From the NCBI GenBank assembly GCA_031761405.1, contig JASEVX010000001.1:44805669-44869668 (forward strand): a DNA stretch of 64,000 nt, in the 5' to 3' direction. Positions 1 to 10,493 of the stretch are shown one piece after another. The stretch comes from Serripes groenlandicus (taxonomy: Eukaryota > Mollusca > Bivalvia > Cardiida > Cardiidae). Position 1 is the first letter of the stretch; every line of letters starts with the position of its first letter. A model generated the notes under the pieces. It ran no database searches. It was not told the origin of the DNA and saw nothing but the letters and a program-made list of their open reading frames with translations. The position numbers and the translations under genes were made by a program.

Positions 1-150
1 AAAACATTGCGACAAAAAAGAGAAATTGATCACGAGGAATTTATCCTTTTGCTACGATGTTTTCTACTTTATGTCCATAAATTATACCTTCATTTAGCAA
101 GATGTTCCAATGTTTACTTAATGTGCTACGTATAAGGGAAAGGCTTAACA
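1..150. repeat. degenerate TTAA-MITE fragment
   Basis: The stretch holds the internal hairpin half of the common MITE (GAGAAATTGATC...GAGGAATTTATCC followed by TTTTGCTACGATGTTTTC). Neither terminus is visible; the left one would lie outside the window. Confidence 0.55.
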
Positions 151-1117
151 TAGGAACTAGTTTCAATTTTTTTGAAAACGTTAAACCAGTGCTTGAAAAT
201 TTACTTGAATTTATTTCTCAAACTGTAAATTTACCAGTTGATATAAGAGTTGAAATGCTGTCTACATTTACAGTGATAAGTTAAATACAGTTCAGTTAAT
301 CCGATCACACTTTGTTTGTAAGAACCAGAAGACTTCATTTCATTTAAGTATTCTGGATGTTCACATCGCATCCGTGATAAACATGTTGTTGGCCAGGCAA
401 AATACACCGATATCGTGTTTACCGCGATATTCATGAAATGTGGAACTACAACAGCGAAAAAGAACGAAATTTATCTTGAAACAGATATTTCTGTGGTTTA
501 AATCTTTTCATGTCTGCATTTTGCGATGACAATTGTACTCAAAGTTAACTTTGAATCCAGTATGTACTGAAGATGAAAGTCAGATTATTAAAAGTAAAGC
601 AAATGAAAAATGTATGTGAAATTGCGATAAAAATGAAAATCTATTAATAGACTATAGATGAATGGTACTGTCTTTTATTTTAGCTCTTAACTTGATTCGG
701 GAACCAGAGTCGCTGCGTGGCCGCTTACGACATTTACACACTAGACCAAATTAAGGAACCAGACTACATTTACAAATCCAATAGAAGGGGGGTTCTCTAT
801 TTTACTGTCTAGAGTAGATACAGTATGAATTTCGCTTAAATAAAAATGTACATACATTCAATTAATATACTGGCCTTTGTCTTTTGTTTTTAATTTGTAA
901 AACTCACACATGTATATAGAGTGTAAAAGGGATGTTTTAAAAGTCATTACCTTAAATTAATGTACTTAGAAAGGACAAAGAGAAATCAAGATATGTGGTC
1001 ACGCTGGCAGGTCTAAATATTCTCCTTGACCGAAAATTAAAAGCATCCCTACAGGAAGCCGCCTCCTGGCGGCTTCCAATAAAGTCTGGTGTTGATTTAC
1101 AGAGTTTAAAAAAATGC
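151..1117. other. no recognisable content
   Basis: AT-rich sequence without an ORF above about 75 codons that resembles a protein, and without a repeat I recognise. It could be upstream flank or intron of a gene outside the window. Confidence 0.4.
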
Positions 1118-1349
1118 TTAACCCTTTCCCTCATACGATAATTCTGCAGCAGACGACTTTGAACACATTTTGTCAAAAAATAGAAAATCTCTATAATTGT
1201 ATGGATAACCTATGACTAAAAGTGGATAACATTGTGTCAAAAGGAGAAATAGATCGTTTTGAGCAATTTCTTCTTTTGTCACTATGTTTTCTCAAAAATC
1301 TGTCTGCTGCAGAGGCGTCAGAAAGCGTCTGTATGAGGAAAAGGGTTAA
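1118..1349 (+). mobile_element. TTAA MITE, full copy (young form)
   Basis: Starts TTAACCCTTTCCCTCATAC and ends GAGGAAAAGGGTTAA, with TTAA on both sides. This is the orientation here called +, in which the TCTGCAGCAGACGACTTTG arm is on the left and the GCAGAGGCGTCAGAAAGCG arm on the right. The internal hairpin is present. Confidence 0.85.
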
Positions 1350-1610
1350 ATTGTAAAGCAGATTCAAAGTTAACAAGTGCCATAAAAAGCTGCTACTTTG
1401 AAGAAATAGGTAAAAATATTTCCCAATATAAGAATTTCTCCCTTATGATGGTTTGAAGTACAACAATACAAAAGACTTTTGAAGTTGACATTATATTGAC
1501 TGAAATGATGACAACGACTTTAAACCAAACAAAATCTGCATCTCAAAAACTTAATTAGTTGAAGAAATCACTTTACTAAGAGAGAATAAGTATTATCCTT
1601 GCAGGATGCT

Positions 1611-1806
1611 TTATCCCTTTCCCACATACAACAAATCTGCAGCAGACGACTTTGAAAACATAGTGACAAAAACCTGAAAAATCTCTATAAAATATAGCTT
1701 AATCATTAAATATTAATCATGAGCAATTTCACCTTTGGCCACAATGTTTTCAAAAGTCGTCGACTGCTATTGCCTCAAAATAGGTCTGCAGGTGGGAAAG
1801 GGTTAA
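1611..1806 (+). mobile_element. TTAA MITE, older form
   Basis: Left end TTATCCCTTTCCCACATAC, right end GGTGGGAAAGGGTTAA. The CACATA-type terminus marks the more diverged subfamily; the left target site has drifted to TTAT. Confidence 0.75.
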
Positions 1807-2500
1807 ATATGACAAATATAACATGTATCGTGTTTATCTTGAAGCTTGTCTTCAAAGATAACTGAAGTATGATCAGTTTACCCTTAAATGGTCATCAAAC
1901 ATAAAATGACACATTATCATTCTGGTTATAAGTTATATTAAATACATGTAACACTAAAAGCAAGTTTTTGTAGAAGTTAGCAGACATGGGAAAATAAAAA
2001 TGATATCTTTTCGGACTAACATTTCTTTTTATTTCACATACATTGTACCCCTTAAATAAAATTAAGGTAAGTTAAAAGTTTTTAATAAAAGGACACACTT
2101 TTTAATTATTACACATGTTATACTTATGACAATGCAGCTAATTCTAGCTCTGGTTAAATAATAAAATATAATTGAATCTTATAGGAATTAACTATTTTGA
2201 ACCTTTCATCCCTTCTTAGTAAGTTTTGAAATTATTGTTGGAAAGGAGAGATTGCTCAAATTAGAGATTTTCTAGCAAATGTCATAGTTGAAATCAATAA
2301 TTTTTGAATTTCATATTTAACTTATTTTTCTTCAATTGCTTTACAATTTGAAAAGAAAACTAAAATTTAAAAAATATGGTATACAAATATTATATATCTA
2401 TACCATAAACTTATATATTAGTGATTGATTGAACTGTTACACCATTTTAAACACCATTTTCAACAGTATTTCAGTTGTATCATTAGACCAGTTTTGCTGC
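1807..2500. other. no recognisable content
   Basis: AT-rich spacer without a plausible ORF or a repeat that I can name. Confidence 0.4.
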
Positions 2501-2514
2501 CCATGTGAGTGAAT

Positions 2515-2742
2515 GAATGAATGTATATTGTTTTACGGCGCATCGACAGCTAAGGTCATTTAGCGCGCATTTAAATTTAATTATTCATGATCCCTGGGTG
2601 AACAAACCAGTACTAGGCTAGAAAATGTGCCTTGCCCAAGAGCACTCCACCATGACCGAATTGCCGCGACTGGGGATCGAACCCGAACCCGGGACACCCG
2701 GTTTCGAAATCCCCGACGCTAACCACTCGACCACAGCGGATT
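2515..2742 (-). mobile_element. tRNA-derived SINE (left arm of an inverted pair)
   Basis: Read on the - strand it begins GCTGTGGTCGAGTGGTTAGC (tRNA A-box-like) followed by GGGTTCGATCCCC (B-box-like). It runs through TTGGGCAAGGCACATTTTC to an AT-rich tail. It faces a second copy at 2758-2982, forming a large imperfect palindrome. Confidence 0.8.
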
Positions 2743-2757
2743 CCTGCCCATGTGAGG

Positions 2758-2982
2758 AATTCGCTGTGGTTGAGTGGTTAGCTTCGGGGATTTCGAAACC
2801 GGGTGTCCCGGGTTCGGTCCCCAGTCGCGGCACTACAATCATGGTGGAGTGCCCTTGGGCAAGGCACATTTTCTAGCCTAGTACTGGTTTTGTTTACCCA
2901 GGGATCATGAATAAGTGAACTGTCGCCGTGATATAACTGAAATAATGTTGAAAGTGGCGTAAAACCCCAATAAATAAATTGC
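2758..2982 (+). mobile_element. tRNA-derived SINE (right arm of an inverted pair)
   Basis: Begins GCTGTGGTTGAGTGGTTAGC with a B box GGGTTCGGTCCCC and ends GGCGTAAAACCCC with AATAAATAAA, the usual tail of this SINE type. It is nearly the reverse complement of the copy at 2515-2742. Confidence 0.82.
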
Positions 2983-2984
2983 TG

Positions 2985-3236
2985 TCCATGTGTTTCCTGA
3001 ATTTCTTGAATAGGTACTCCACAAAACATCTTCCGAGGTAACTCAGGCTACCTTTCCTCGTAAACTTAAAGAAAACTGGAGGAAGATGAATGACTTAAGA
3101 GCACAATGAATATTTCAATCATCAGAAAAAATGAATGGCCGAGTTAGGATTCAAACACTCAACCCCTGGATTGATTGTCCTTGTTGTTATAACCTGAGTT
3201 ACTGTATATAAGAGCTGTGCTCTACCAACTCCAACA
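2985..3236 (-). mobile_element. tRNA-derived SINE, second family, degenerate
   Basis: On the - strand GTTGGTAGAGCACAGCTC resembles an A box and GTTTGAATCCTA a B box. TCGGCCATTCATTTTTTCTG follows, as in the copies at 6128 and 49435. Confidence 0.65.
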
Positions 3237-3670
3237 TTTACAACCAGTGTAGATCCAGATCAACATACATAGTTTAATCTTGCTCTACATTGTTAGACAA
3301 TTAGGTTTCCAGAAACTTCTGAACAATGACCATTGGGTCCAGAATACTTTACCTATACATGTAATAAATAATTAAATACACTCTTTACCAGATGTATTAT
3401 TTATATTTTTATATTTTTCCACTTTCAACATTTCAACGCATTTGAAGCAGTAAACTTTTGAAAACATTTTGGTCAAAGGAAAAAAAAAAGATGTTTTTAA
3501 AATGTTATGTACGTAGGCATAAAAAAGGTTTATATCAGGGAAAAGGTTAATACGAGCTTGTCTTTGAAAGTTTGAATTAATAAATAAAAAAAAAGAGGAC
3601 TTCAACATGACTTCAAACCACATTTGTACAGTGACAATTTATGTTTATGAATATATTGGTCCATATCAGG
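3237..3670. other. no recognisable content
   Basis: AT-rich spacer; the 83-codon minus-strand ORF here resembles no protein I know and has no splice-site context. Confidence 0.35.
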
Positions 3671-4562
3671 TTAACCCTTTCCCACATATAGCCACTTTTT
3701 GATGCTTCTTCTACAGACAACTTTTGAAAACACTGTGACAAAATGAGAACTTGCTCAAAACAAGCAATTTCTCATTTTGCCACAAATGTTTTCAACTTTT
3801 TACATTAATTGTACCTTTATTTATAAAGATTTCCCATGTTTTTGCCAATATGTTTTCAAAGTTGTCTGCTGCAGATTTGTTGTATTCTAAAGGGAAAGTG
3901 TTAACCCTTTCCCTCATACGACAATTCTGCAGCAGACGACTTTGAACGTATTTTGTCAAAACATAGAAAATCTCCATAATTGAATGGATAACCTATGACA
4001 AAAAGTGGAAAACATTGTGGCAAAAGGAGAAATTGCACGTTTTGTGCAATTTCTTCTTTTGTCACTATGTTTTCAAAAGGCCGTCTGCTGCAGAGGCGTC
4101 AGAAAGCGTCTGTATGAGGGAAAGGGTTAACTCTTTCCCACTTACAACATAACTGCAGCAGATGACTTGGAAAACACAATTATTGAAAATCTCTAGAAAT
4201 TTGAAGTAGAATTATTGATTAAAGTTGAAAACATTGTGACAAGAAGATGAGAAATGTCTCCATTTGCCAAAATGTTTTCAGACGTCATCTGCTACAGTCA
4301 GACATCAGAAAGAGCCTGTATTTGGTAAAGTGTTAACCCTTTCCCTCATACGACAATTCTGCAGCAGACGACTTTGAACGTATTTTGTCAAATAATGAAA
4401 AATCTCCATAATTGAATGGATAACCTATGACTAAAAGTGGAAAACATTGTGGCAAAAGGAGAAATTGCACGTTTTGTGCAATTTCTTCTTTTGTCACTAT
4501 GTTTTCAAAAAGCCGTCTGCTGCAGAGGCGTCCGAAAGCGTTTATATGAGGGAAAGGGTTAA
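3671..4562. repeat. array of four TTAA MITEs sharing target sites
   Basis: Four copies lie end to end: 3671-3904 (-), 3901-4130 (+), 4127-4336 (+) and 4333-4562 (+). Each junction has one TTAA shared by both neighbours, as expected when a new copy lands in the TTAA flanking an older one. The copies at 3901 and 4333 are near-identical young forms; the other two are older. Confidence 0.85.
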
Positions 4563-4643
4563 TAGGATGTACAGATGACTGTATAGGTACACCAAGTAAA
4601 ACATAGAATAACCAATGATGAACTGCAGCAAACAATGCCTGAC

Positions 4644-4873
4644 TTAACCCATTCCCTCATACGACAATTCTGCAGCAGACGACTTTGAACATTTTTTGTT
4701 TAAAGATGAAAAATCTCTACAATTGAATGGATAACCTATGACTAAAAGTGGAAAACATTGTGGCAAAAGGAGAAATTGCACGTTTTGTGCAATTTCTTCT
4801 TTTGTCACTATGTTTTCAAAAAGCCGTCTGATGCAGAGTCGTCAGAAAGCGTCTATATGAGGGAAAGGGTTAA
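4644..4873 (+). mobile_element. TTAA MITE, full copy (young form)
   Basis: TTAACCCATTCCCTCATACG at the left, GAGGGAAAGGGTTAA at the right, both flanked by TTAA. The hairpin has the GCACGTTTTGTGC loop version. Confidence 0.85.
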
Positions 4874-5049
4874 CATGATTTAAACTAATTAACAAATATA
4901 TATCAGATATATTTTGTTACATAACATTTCAACTTTGACAGGAATCAAAATGCAATTCAATATTCACACACTGGTAAATCATGAGCATCCATAAGAAGGT
5001 TAACTGTTAGGTTGATATGATTATATTTTTATGGTAACATTTGATATAG

Positions 5050-5178
5050 AGTTCAAAACATTGTTGGAAAAGGGAGAAATAGCTTGTTTAAATAATTTCT
5101 ACTTTCCACACAATGTTTTTAAAAGTTGCCAGTTGCAAGTGCATTAATAATCATCTGTATCCAGGAAAGAGGTGAGGA
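5050..5178. repeat. MITE right half, degenerate
   Basis: AAAACATTGTTGGAAAAGGG, a weak hairpin and CATCTGTATCCAGGAAAG recall the right half of the TTAA MITE; no left terminus is left. Confidence 0.5.
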
Positions 5179-5322
5179 AATGTTGAATATTCCTGTTTGT
5201 TATACCGTCTAATAACATGGATTATGACATGCAAAACTCTGCTAAGAATACTTAATAGGATGTCTGCTTAATGTAGGGTACAGTACCACCAAGTTCATTA
5301 TACAAGATGATTTAACATGACA

Positions 5323-5769
5323 TTAACCCTTTACCTCATACAACAATTCTGCAGCAGACGACTTTGAACATAATTTGTCAACAAATAGAAAATCTCTATA
5401 ATTGAATGGATTATAAACCTATGACTAAAAGCGGAAAACATTGTGGCAAGAGGAGAAATTGCTTGTTTTGAGGAACTTCTTCTTCTGTCACTATGTTTTC
5501 AAAAAGACGTCTGCTGCAGAGTCATCGGAAAGCGTCTATGTGAGGTTAAACCTTTCCAACATGCAGATGCATTTCAAGGCATTTCAAGAAGAAGAATTTT
5601 GAAAACAAAGTAGCTAAGATAAATTGCTTGTAGTGAGCAATTTCTCCTTTTGTCACAATGTTTTCATTTCCATCTAATAATTATACTGTTATTTTCAAAG
5701 ATTTTCCATATTTGATGTCTTCAAAGATGTATGTCTACTGTAGAATTGGTGTCTTTTGGAAAGTGTTAA
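5323..5769. repeat. two adjoining TTAA MITEs
   Basis: Copy 5323-5549 is + with a truncated right end (GTGAGGTTAA). Copy 5546-5769 is an older - copy starting at the same TTAA and ending GGAAAGTGTTAA. Confidence 0.75.
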
Positions 5770-5826
5770 AAAGTTGAATGGAATTGTGCACTTTGTGCCA
5801 AGTATGGTCAGGATTTTTAACTGGCA

Positions 5827-6034
5827 TTATCCCTTTCAGATTTATAGACACATTTTAACACATCTTCTTCAGAAGGTATTTGTAAACAGAATGAGCAACT
5901 TCACCATTTACCACATGGTTTAAAACTCTTTAATTCAATAATTATATTTTCATTCATAGAGATTTCCCCTATTTTTACCAATTTGATTTTCAATGTCATC
6001 TGCTGCAGACTTGTTATATTTGCAAAAGGGTTAT
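5827..6034 (-). mobile_element. TTAA MITE, degenerate copy
   Basis: Flanked by TTAT on both sides. The right arm CATCTGCTGCAGACTTG and AAAGGGTTAT end are clear, the left arm poor. Confidence 0.65.
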
Positions 6035-6127
6035 CTTCATTTTTATTGACATTTTATCAGGACTGTAAACACATTTCTTACAGATTGCATTTTAATTTGA
6101 TATAACATGATTTTCTTTCTGATGCGA

Positions 6128-6403
6128 GCCTAGCCCCAGTAGCTCAGTTGGTAGCGACGCATGCTGTCAATCCAGGGGTTATGATTTCGAATTACAGCTC
6201 GGCCAACATTCTTTCTGATGTTTGACAAAAGTCACTGTGACTAACAGTGGAAAAGTATGTAGGTACTTGGAAAGTATGCTGTGTGGATAACTGGTGTTAG
6301 TAGGCTCATGCGAAGGTGAACTTAAGTGGCCGTGAGATCACTTAAAAATTGTTGAAATGGCGTTAAGTCCTAATCAATCGATCAATCAATCAATTTATGA
6401 TGT
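6128..6403 (+). mobile_element. tRNA-derived SINE
   Basis: AGTAGCTCAGTTGGTAGCG is a good A box and GATTTCGAATTAC a weakened B box. The body contains GCCAACATTCTTTCTGATG and CGTGAGATCACTTAAAAATT and ends in an (ATCA)n tail. A functional tRNA gene is excluded because no acceptor stem can be closed. Confidence 0.78.
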
Positions 6404-6679
6404 GAATCAAATGTTTCTATTATGAAGTTCTTAAATATTAAATGATATTTTTTAAACTCATTTCCAGATATGCTAATTCCTAAAAATTGAAAATGAATAT
6501 GTAAAATACAGTAAAATGACAGCACAAATTTCAGACAGAATGAAAATAGTACGGAAAACAGAGAAATTGAAACCATCTCCTTTCACCTCAATGTGTTCAA
6601 CTCCTTCCAAATATATCTTCAAAATTTAAAATGTTGCATTTTGTGCCTAGATGTTTTCACTCTAAAAATATCAAGATGG

Positions 6680-6800
6680 TTAACTTTTCCCATAGAGAAG
6701 CTTTCTGACGCCTCTGCAGAAGACAACTTTTTCCACATTTTGACAAACTCTATTAATCCTTTGAAGACAACTTTTTCCACATTTTGGCAAACTCTATTAA
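6680..6800 (-). repeat. truncated MITE with internal 44-bp tandem copy
   Basis: A left MITE terminus (TTAACTTTTCCCATAGAG...CTTTCTGACGCCTCTGCAG) is followed by two copies of a 44-base unit starting GAAGACAACTTTTTCCAC, at about 6718-6761 and 6762-6805. Confidence 0.65.
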
Positions 6801-7027
6801 TCCTTTACCTCATACGACAATTCTGCAGCAGATTACTTAAAACATATTTTGTCAAAAAGAAGAATAATCTACATAATTGAATGGATAACCTATGACTAAA
6901 AGTGGAAAACATTATGGCAAAAGGAGAAATTGCTTGTTTTGAGCAATTTCTTCTTTTGTCACTTTGTTTTCAAAAAGCTGTCTGCTGCAGAGGCATTAGA
7001 AAGCGTCTATATGAGGGAAAGGGTTAA
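6797..7027 (+). mobile_element. TTAA MITE, full copy
   Basis: Young-form copy with TTAA at both ends and intact hairpin AATTGCTTGTTTTGAGCAATT. It starts inside the second 44-base unit of the preceding fragment. Confidence 0.85.
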
Positions 7028-7125
7028 ATAAAAATTACTATCATTTATAGAGATTTTTTCCAGATTTTTGCCTTATTGTCTAAAATAACATCTGTTGCAG
7101 GTTTGTTGATGATGACAGAAAAGGA

Positions 7126-7354
7126 TTAACCCTTTCCCCCATACAGACGCTTTCTGACACCTCTTCAGCAGACAGCTTTTTGAAAACATGGTGACAAAAG
7201 AACAAATTGCTCAAAACGAGCAATTTTTCCTTTTGTCACCGAGCTTTCAACTCTATTCAATTATTGTACTTTCATTCATTGGAGTTCCCAAATGAATTCA
7301 GGTATGTTTTCAAAGTCGTCAGCTGCAGATTTGTGGTATGAGGGAAAGGATTAA
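7126..7354 (-). mobile_element. TTAA MITE just upstream of a GPCR exon
   Basis: TTAACCCTTTCCCCCATAC to GAGGGAAAGGATTAA. Its right TTAA lies 26 bases before the splice acceptor at 7379-7380, so it sits in the intron directly ahead of the GPCR coding exon. Confidence 0.82.
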
Positions 7355-7380
7355 CTATATTTTCCTATTTTTATACACAG

Positions 7381-7599
7381 GTCATTAGCCATCAAAAGAA
7401 GATCCACTTGATCCGTGTTGAAGAAGGATTAGATATTACCATTTTAAAATCCTCCAGTCGCGTTGAATAGGATCACTTTTGGAGCTTGTCCAACTTTCTT
7501 TGTAATCACTAACCTATGTTGATACATTAAGTCATTTAAAAAAAGAAATCAGGGCAAGTTGGGATGATTCTATTAAAAAAAGTGTCAAACATTTACAAA
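7381..7599 (+). promoter_or_regulatory. 5' UTR part of GPCR exon after a splice acceptor
   Basis: TTTTCCTATTTTTATACACAG ends at 7380 with a pyrimidine-rich tract and AG, so the coding exon probably starts at 7381 and an upstream non-coding exon exists. No promoter is recognised in the window. The UTR holds one upstream in-frame ATG (7564) in a poor context. Confidence 0.5.
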
Positions 7600-8440
7600 A
7601 TGGCAGCATCTGATACAGCATCAAATATCACTGTGTTACAGTCAACCTCAGTTGCCATGGAAACCGGAGTGTATGAAGACAATGATTTCTTGCTCACTAC
7701 CTTGCATGGATACCATGTGACTCTTGGACATATATGTGTTGCTATGGTGATGGTTTTTCTAGGAATATGGATAATTATTTTGAATTGTTTATTAATACAT
7801 ACCCTGATTAAATACAGAGCACACCTTGATGTTACAGATACCTTCATACATAGTCTTGCCCTTACTGACGCAATTCTCGGACTTCTATTGCTTTATAACT
7901 CAGCCTACAACATAGTCAACTTCCAGAACCGTTATGAATGCTTAACTCGTTTTGGTCTTATCCAAGCTATGCTTATAAATTCTACAGGGCATGTATGTCT
8001 GTTGACAATAAATCGCTACATTAAGATTATTAAACCACTTGTTTATAGACAAATATTTAAGAAATCACGAATGATAATTCTCTCCGGGTCAATTTGGATT
8101 TTTTCCCTTGCATTTGGACTTTCGCCTCTGATTGGCTGGAGCAATAAATACATCCCGACACCTGACGACGAAACTCACACCGTTTGCCGATATTTTGGGA
8201 TAACAAAACCAGAGTTTATCATTGTGAATGTGTCACTATATTGGATACCCCTGATTATCATGATAATATTGTACTCCCATATGGGCAAGATCGCATGTCG
8301 ACATTCCAAACAGATAATACTACAAGAGCGGCGCGGATCGCTGTTTCCTGATTCCAGGATGTATGACAGCCGATCATGGAGGTTTACAAAGACTGTCCTC
8401 ATTATTATTGGTGTTTACTTCTTCTGTTGGATGCCTGCAG
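7600..8440 (+). CDS. class A GPCR, exon 1 (TM1-TM6)
   Basis: This exon encodes the N-terminus and six transmembrane helices of a rhodopsin-like receptor. Counting from the first in-frame ATG at 7564, N74 is the TM1 Asn, D102 the TM2 Asp, C126 and C208 the likely disulphide pair, NRY (150-152) stands in place of DRY, W178 is in TM4, P229 in TM5 and CWMP (288-291) in TM6. An N-glycosylation site NIT lies at residue 21. I prefer the ATG at 7600 (ACAAAATGG context, A at -3 and G at +4) over 7564, giving a 376-residue protein. The exon ends after G 8440 at a GTGAGT donor, phase 1. The TM3-TM4 pattern (RYIKIIKP) suggests the adenosine/melanocortin/lipid receptor cluster, but ligand and orthology are not determinable here. 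Confidence 0.88.
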
Positions 8441-8500
8441 GTGAGTGCCCATTACATGAATAGAGTTCTAGATAAGAATCATTTTCATGTTCTAAAATCC

Positions 8501-8712
8501 TTAAACCTTTCCCACATACATCAAGTATGCAGCAGACAACTTTAAAAACATAGTGACAAAAAAGTGAAAAATCTCCATCAATGAGAGTTTAATTATATAA
8601 AACAGAATTGAAAATATTGTGGCAAAAGGAGCAATTTCTTCTTTTAACACAGTGTTTTCAAATGTCGCCTGATGCAGACGCATCAGAAAGCGTCTTTATG
8701 TGTGAAATGGTA
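8501..8712 (+). mobile_element. TTAA MITE in the GPCR intron
   Basis: Older form: TTAAACCTTTCCCACATAC at the left; the right end has decayed to GTGTGAAATGG. A second, internally deleted copy follows at 8890-8973, retaining both TTAA sites and only the CATCTGCTGCAGAGGCGTC arm. Confidence 0.7.
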
Positions 8713-9122
8713 AATGGGAAAAGCTGCTTGAGTACTTCACAATACTACCTTTATTAAAGACAATTTAAGTACAATATGTCTGTGGTTCATACTGAAAATA
8801 ATGCTTTTGATAATAAAAGTGTTATGAAACCTTTAATCTTTTTCCTTACATAATTAAATGTCAGAGGAAATATCATATCACGTTAACAGTTAACCTTTTC
8901 CAAAAAGAGAAATTGCTCAAATGTCATCTGCTGCAGAGGCGTCAAAATGCGTCTACATGGGGGTTAGGGTTAATTTATATCAATGTTTGTAAATAGCAAG
9001 TTTTCCTTGGTGCAAAAAAAGTCACTGATTACCACATACCACATTCATTTTTCCTAATTCTAATTTCCATCTAGTTGGGCTAAAATTTCTCTTCTAGTAT
9101 GACTAGTTTATTAGTTTGGTAA

Positions 9123-9331
9123 TTAAGCCCTTTCCAACATCCAATACATTTGTAGCAGAGGACATTTAACACAATCTAGGCAAAAATATGAAAGTATAAT
9201 TATTGAATAGAATTGAAAACATTGATGCATAAGGAGAATTTGCTCATTATGAGCAATATCTCCTTTAGCTACAATGTTTTTAAAAGACATCTACAGAGGC
9301 TTCAGAAAGTTTCTGTATGTAGGATAGATAA
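9123..9331 (+). mobile_element. TTAA MITE ahead of GPCR exon 2
   Basis: Left terminus TTAAGCCCTTTCCAACATCC with hairpin TTGCTCATTATGAGCAA. The right end is degenerate and stops about 29 bases before the exon 2 start at 9361. Confidence 0.65.
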
Positions 9332-9360
9332 GTACTTAAATGTTTTCCTTCCATTTTCAG

Positions 9361-9650
9361 GCATATACTTCATGATACAACTCTCCGGTGGCCTGAAGAA
9401 TCAGAACCTCACAGAGATGGGCGAGATACTCACCTTTACAACCTGTCCAGGATTTCTGAACAGTTTACTGAACCCCATTATTTATGCCACCAAGATACCA
9501 TGTGTGAAACGTAGGTTTAAGCAAGTGTTCTGCTGCTGTAGGAAATCGACACAGCAATTAAGCCAGTCAGTAACAATATATGCAACAAAGAGTACTGAAA
9601 AGATACTGAACTCTAACAGTGAATTAAGTAAGATTGGTGTTGAGCCCTGA
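9361..9650 (+). CDS. class A GPCR, exon 2 (TM7 and tail)
   Basis: Follows a TTTTCCTTCCATTTTCAG acceptor and continues the phase 1 codon left by exon 1, so 7600-8440 plus 9361-9650 form one frame after removal of a 920-base intron. It encodes TM7 with a canonical NPIIY (residues 330-334), then a basic helix-8 region, a CCC cluster (350-352) that is a likely palmitoylation site, and a short Ser/Thr-rich tail. The stop TGA (9648-9650) lies in sequence that aligns with the head of a tRNA-derived SINE, so the last two or three residues and the stop are probably SINE-derived. The gene is a paralogue of the receptor at 26477-29695. Confidence 0.85.
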
Positions 9651-9883
9651 AAGCTCAGTCGGCTCTGACAACGTTTATCAATCGAGGGGGTGTGAGTTCA
9701 AACACCGGCTCATTTTGAATTTTTTCATCTGTATTCAACCAATGGACTAAAAAGTCAATAGTGGAAGGTAGCCAGATACCTAGTTAGAATATTGTGTGGA
9801 GTACAGCTGAGAGAAAACCTGGAGACACATGTAAGGTGAACTTGGCACTGTGATATAACTGAAGTACCATTGAAAATGACATT
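9641..9883 (+). mobile_element. tRNA-derived SINE overlapping the GPCR stop codon
   Basis: GAGCCCTGAAAGCTCAGTCGG matches the A-box head of the SINE at 6128, and GTGTGAGTTCAAACACCGG supplies the B box. The body contains AAACCTGGAGACACATGTAAG and a GTGATATAACTGAAGTACC 3' region. Exact 5' boundary uncertain by a few bases. Confidence 0.68.
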
Positions 9884-10012
9884 TAACCCTTTTCCTCATA
9901 CAACAAGCTGCAGCAGATGGCTTTCAAAACATCTAAGAGAAAATATAGAGAGGATCTACTTATGAGCAATTTCTCCTTTTGCCACAAGGTTTTTAAAAAT
10001 TGTCTACAATCC
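9882..10012 (+). repeat. TTAA MITE, shortened copy
   Basis: Left end TTAACCCTTTTCCTCATAC and left arm AAGCTGCAGCAGATGGC are clear; half of the hairpin and the right terminus are missing. Confidence 0.6.
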
Positions 10013-10103
10013 AAACAGTCCTGGGGGATTTTTTGAGCAAACAGCCTTGGTATATACAATCTTCAATAGTTCATTTATCTGAAAAGGTTTTTGAGAATGG
10101 CCT

Positions 10104-10319
10104 CATCCCTTTCCCTTATATCGAGGCTTTCTGACGCCTCTGCAGCAGACGGCTTTTTGAAAACATAGTGACAAAAGAAGAAATTGCTCAAAACGAGCAA
10201 TTTCTCCTTTTGCCACAATGTTTTCCACTTTTAGTCATAGGTTATCCATTCATTTATAGAGATTTTCTATTTTTTGACAAAATATGTTTCAAGAATTGTC
10301 GTATGAGGGAAAGGGTTAA
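10104..10319 (-). mobile_element. TTAA MITE, young form
   Basis: Left target decayed to TCAT, right TTAA intact. Hairpin GAAATTGCTCAAAACGAGCAATTTC is perfect over 11 bp per arm. The right-hand TCTGCTGCAG arm is deleted. Confidence 0.78.
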
Positions 10320-10493
10320 TATCTGGAAAAGTGCAAATTATTCTAGAAAAATATTTGAAAACATTGAGGGAAAAAAGAAATAATTGCTTGAATAGTATCA
10401 TCGTGTTTGAACAAAATATTTTTGCATGTAGGAGGCATCAAATGTCATCTCTAGCAGTAACCAGGCAATGAAGAAATCATTGGTACATTTGGG

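Noticed and set aside
2618..2876. Two 83-codon ORFs on opposite strands
   Set aside because: Both lie in the inverted SINE pair and are translations of the same SINE.
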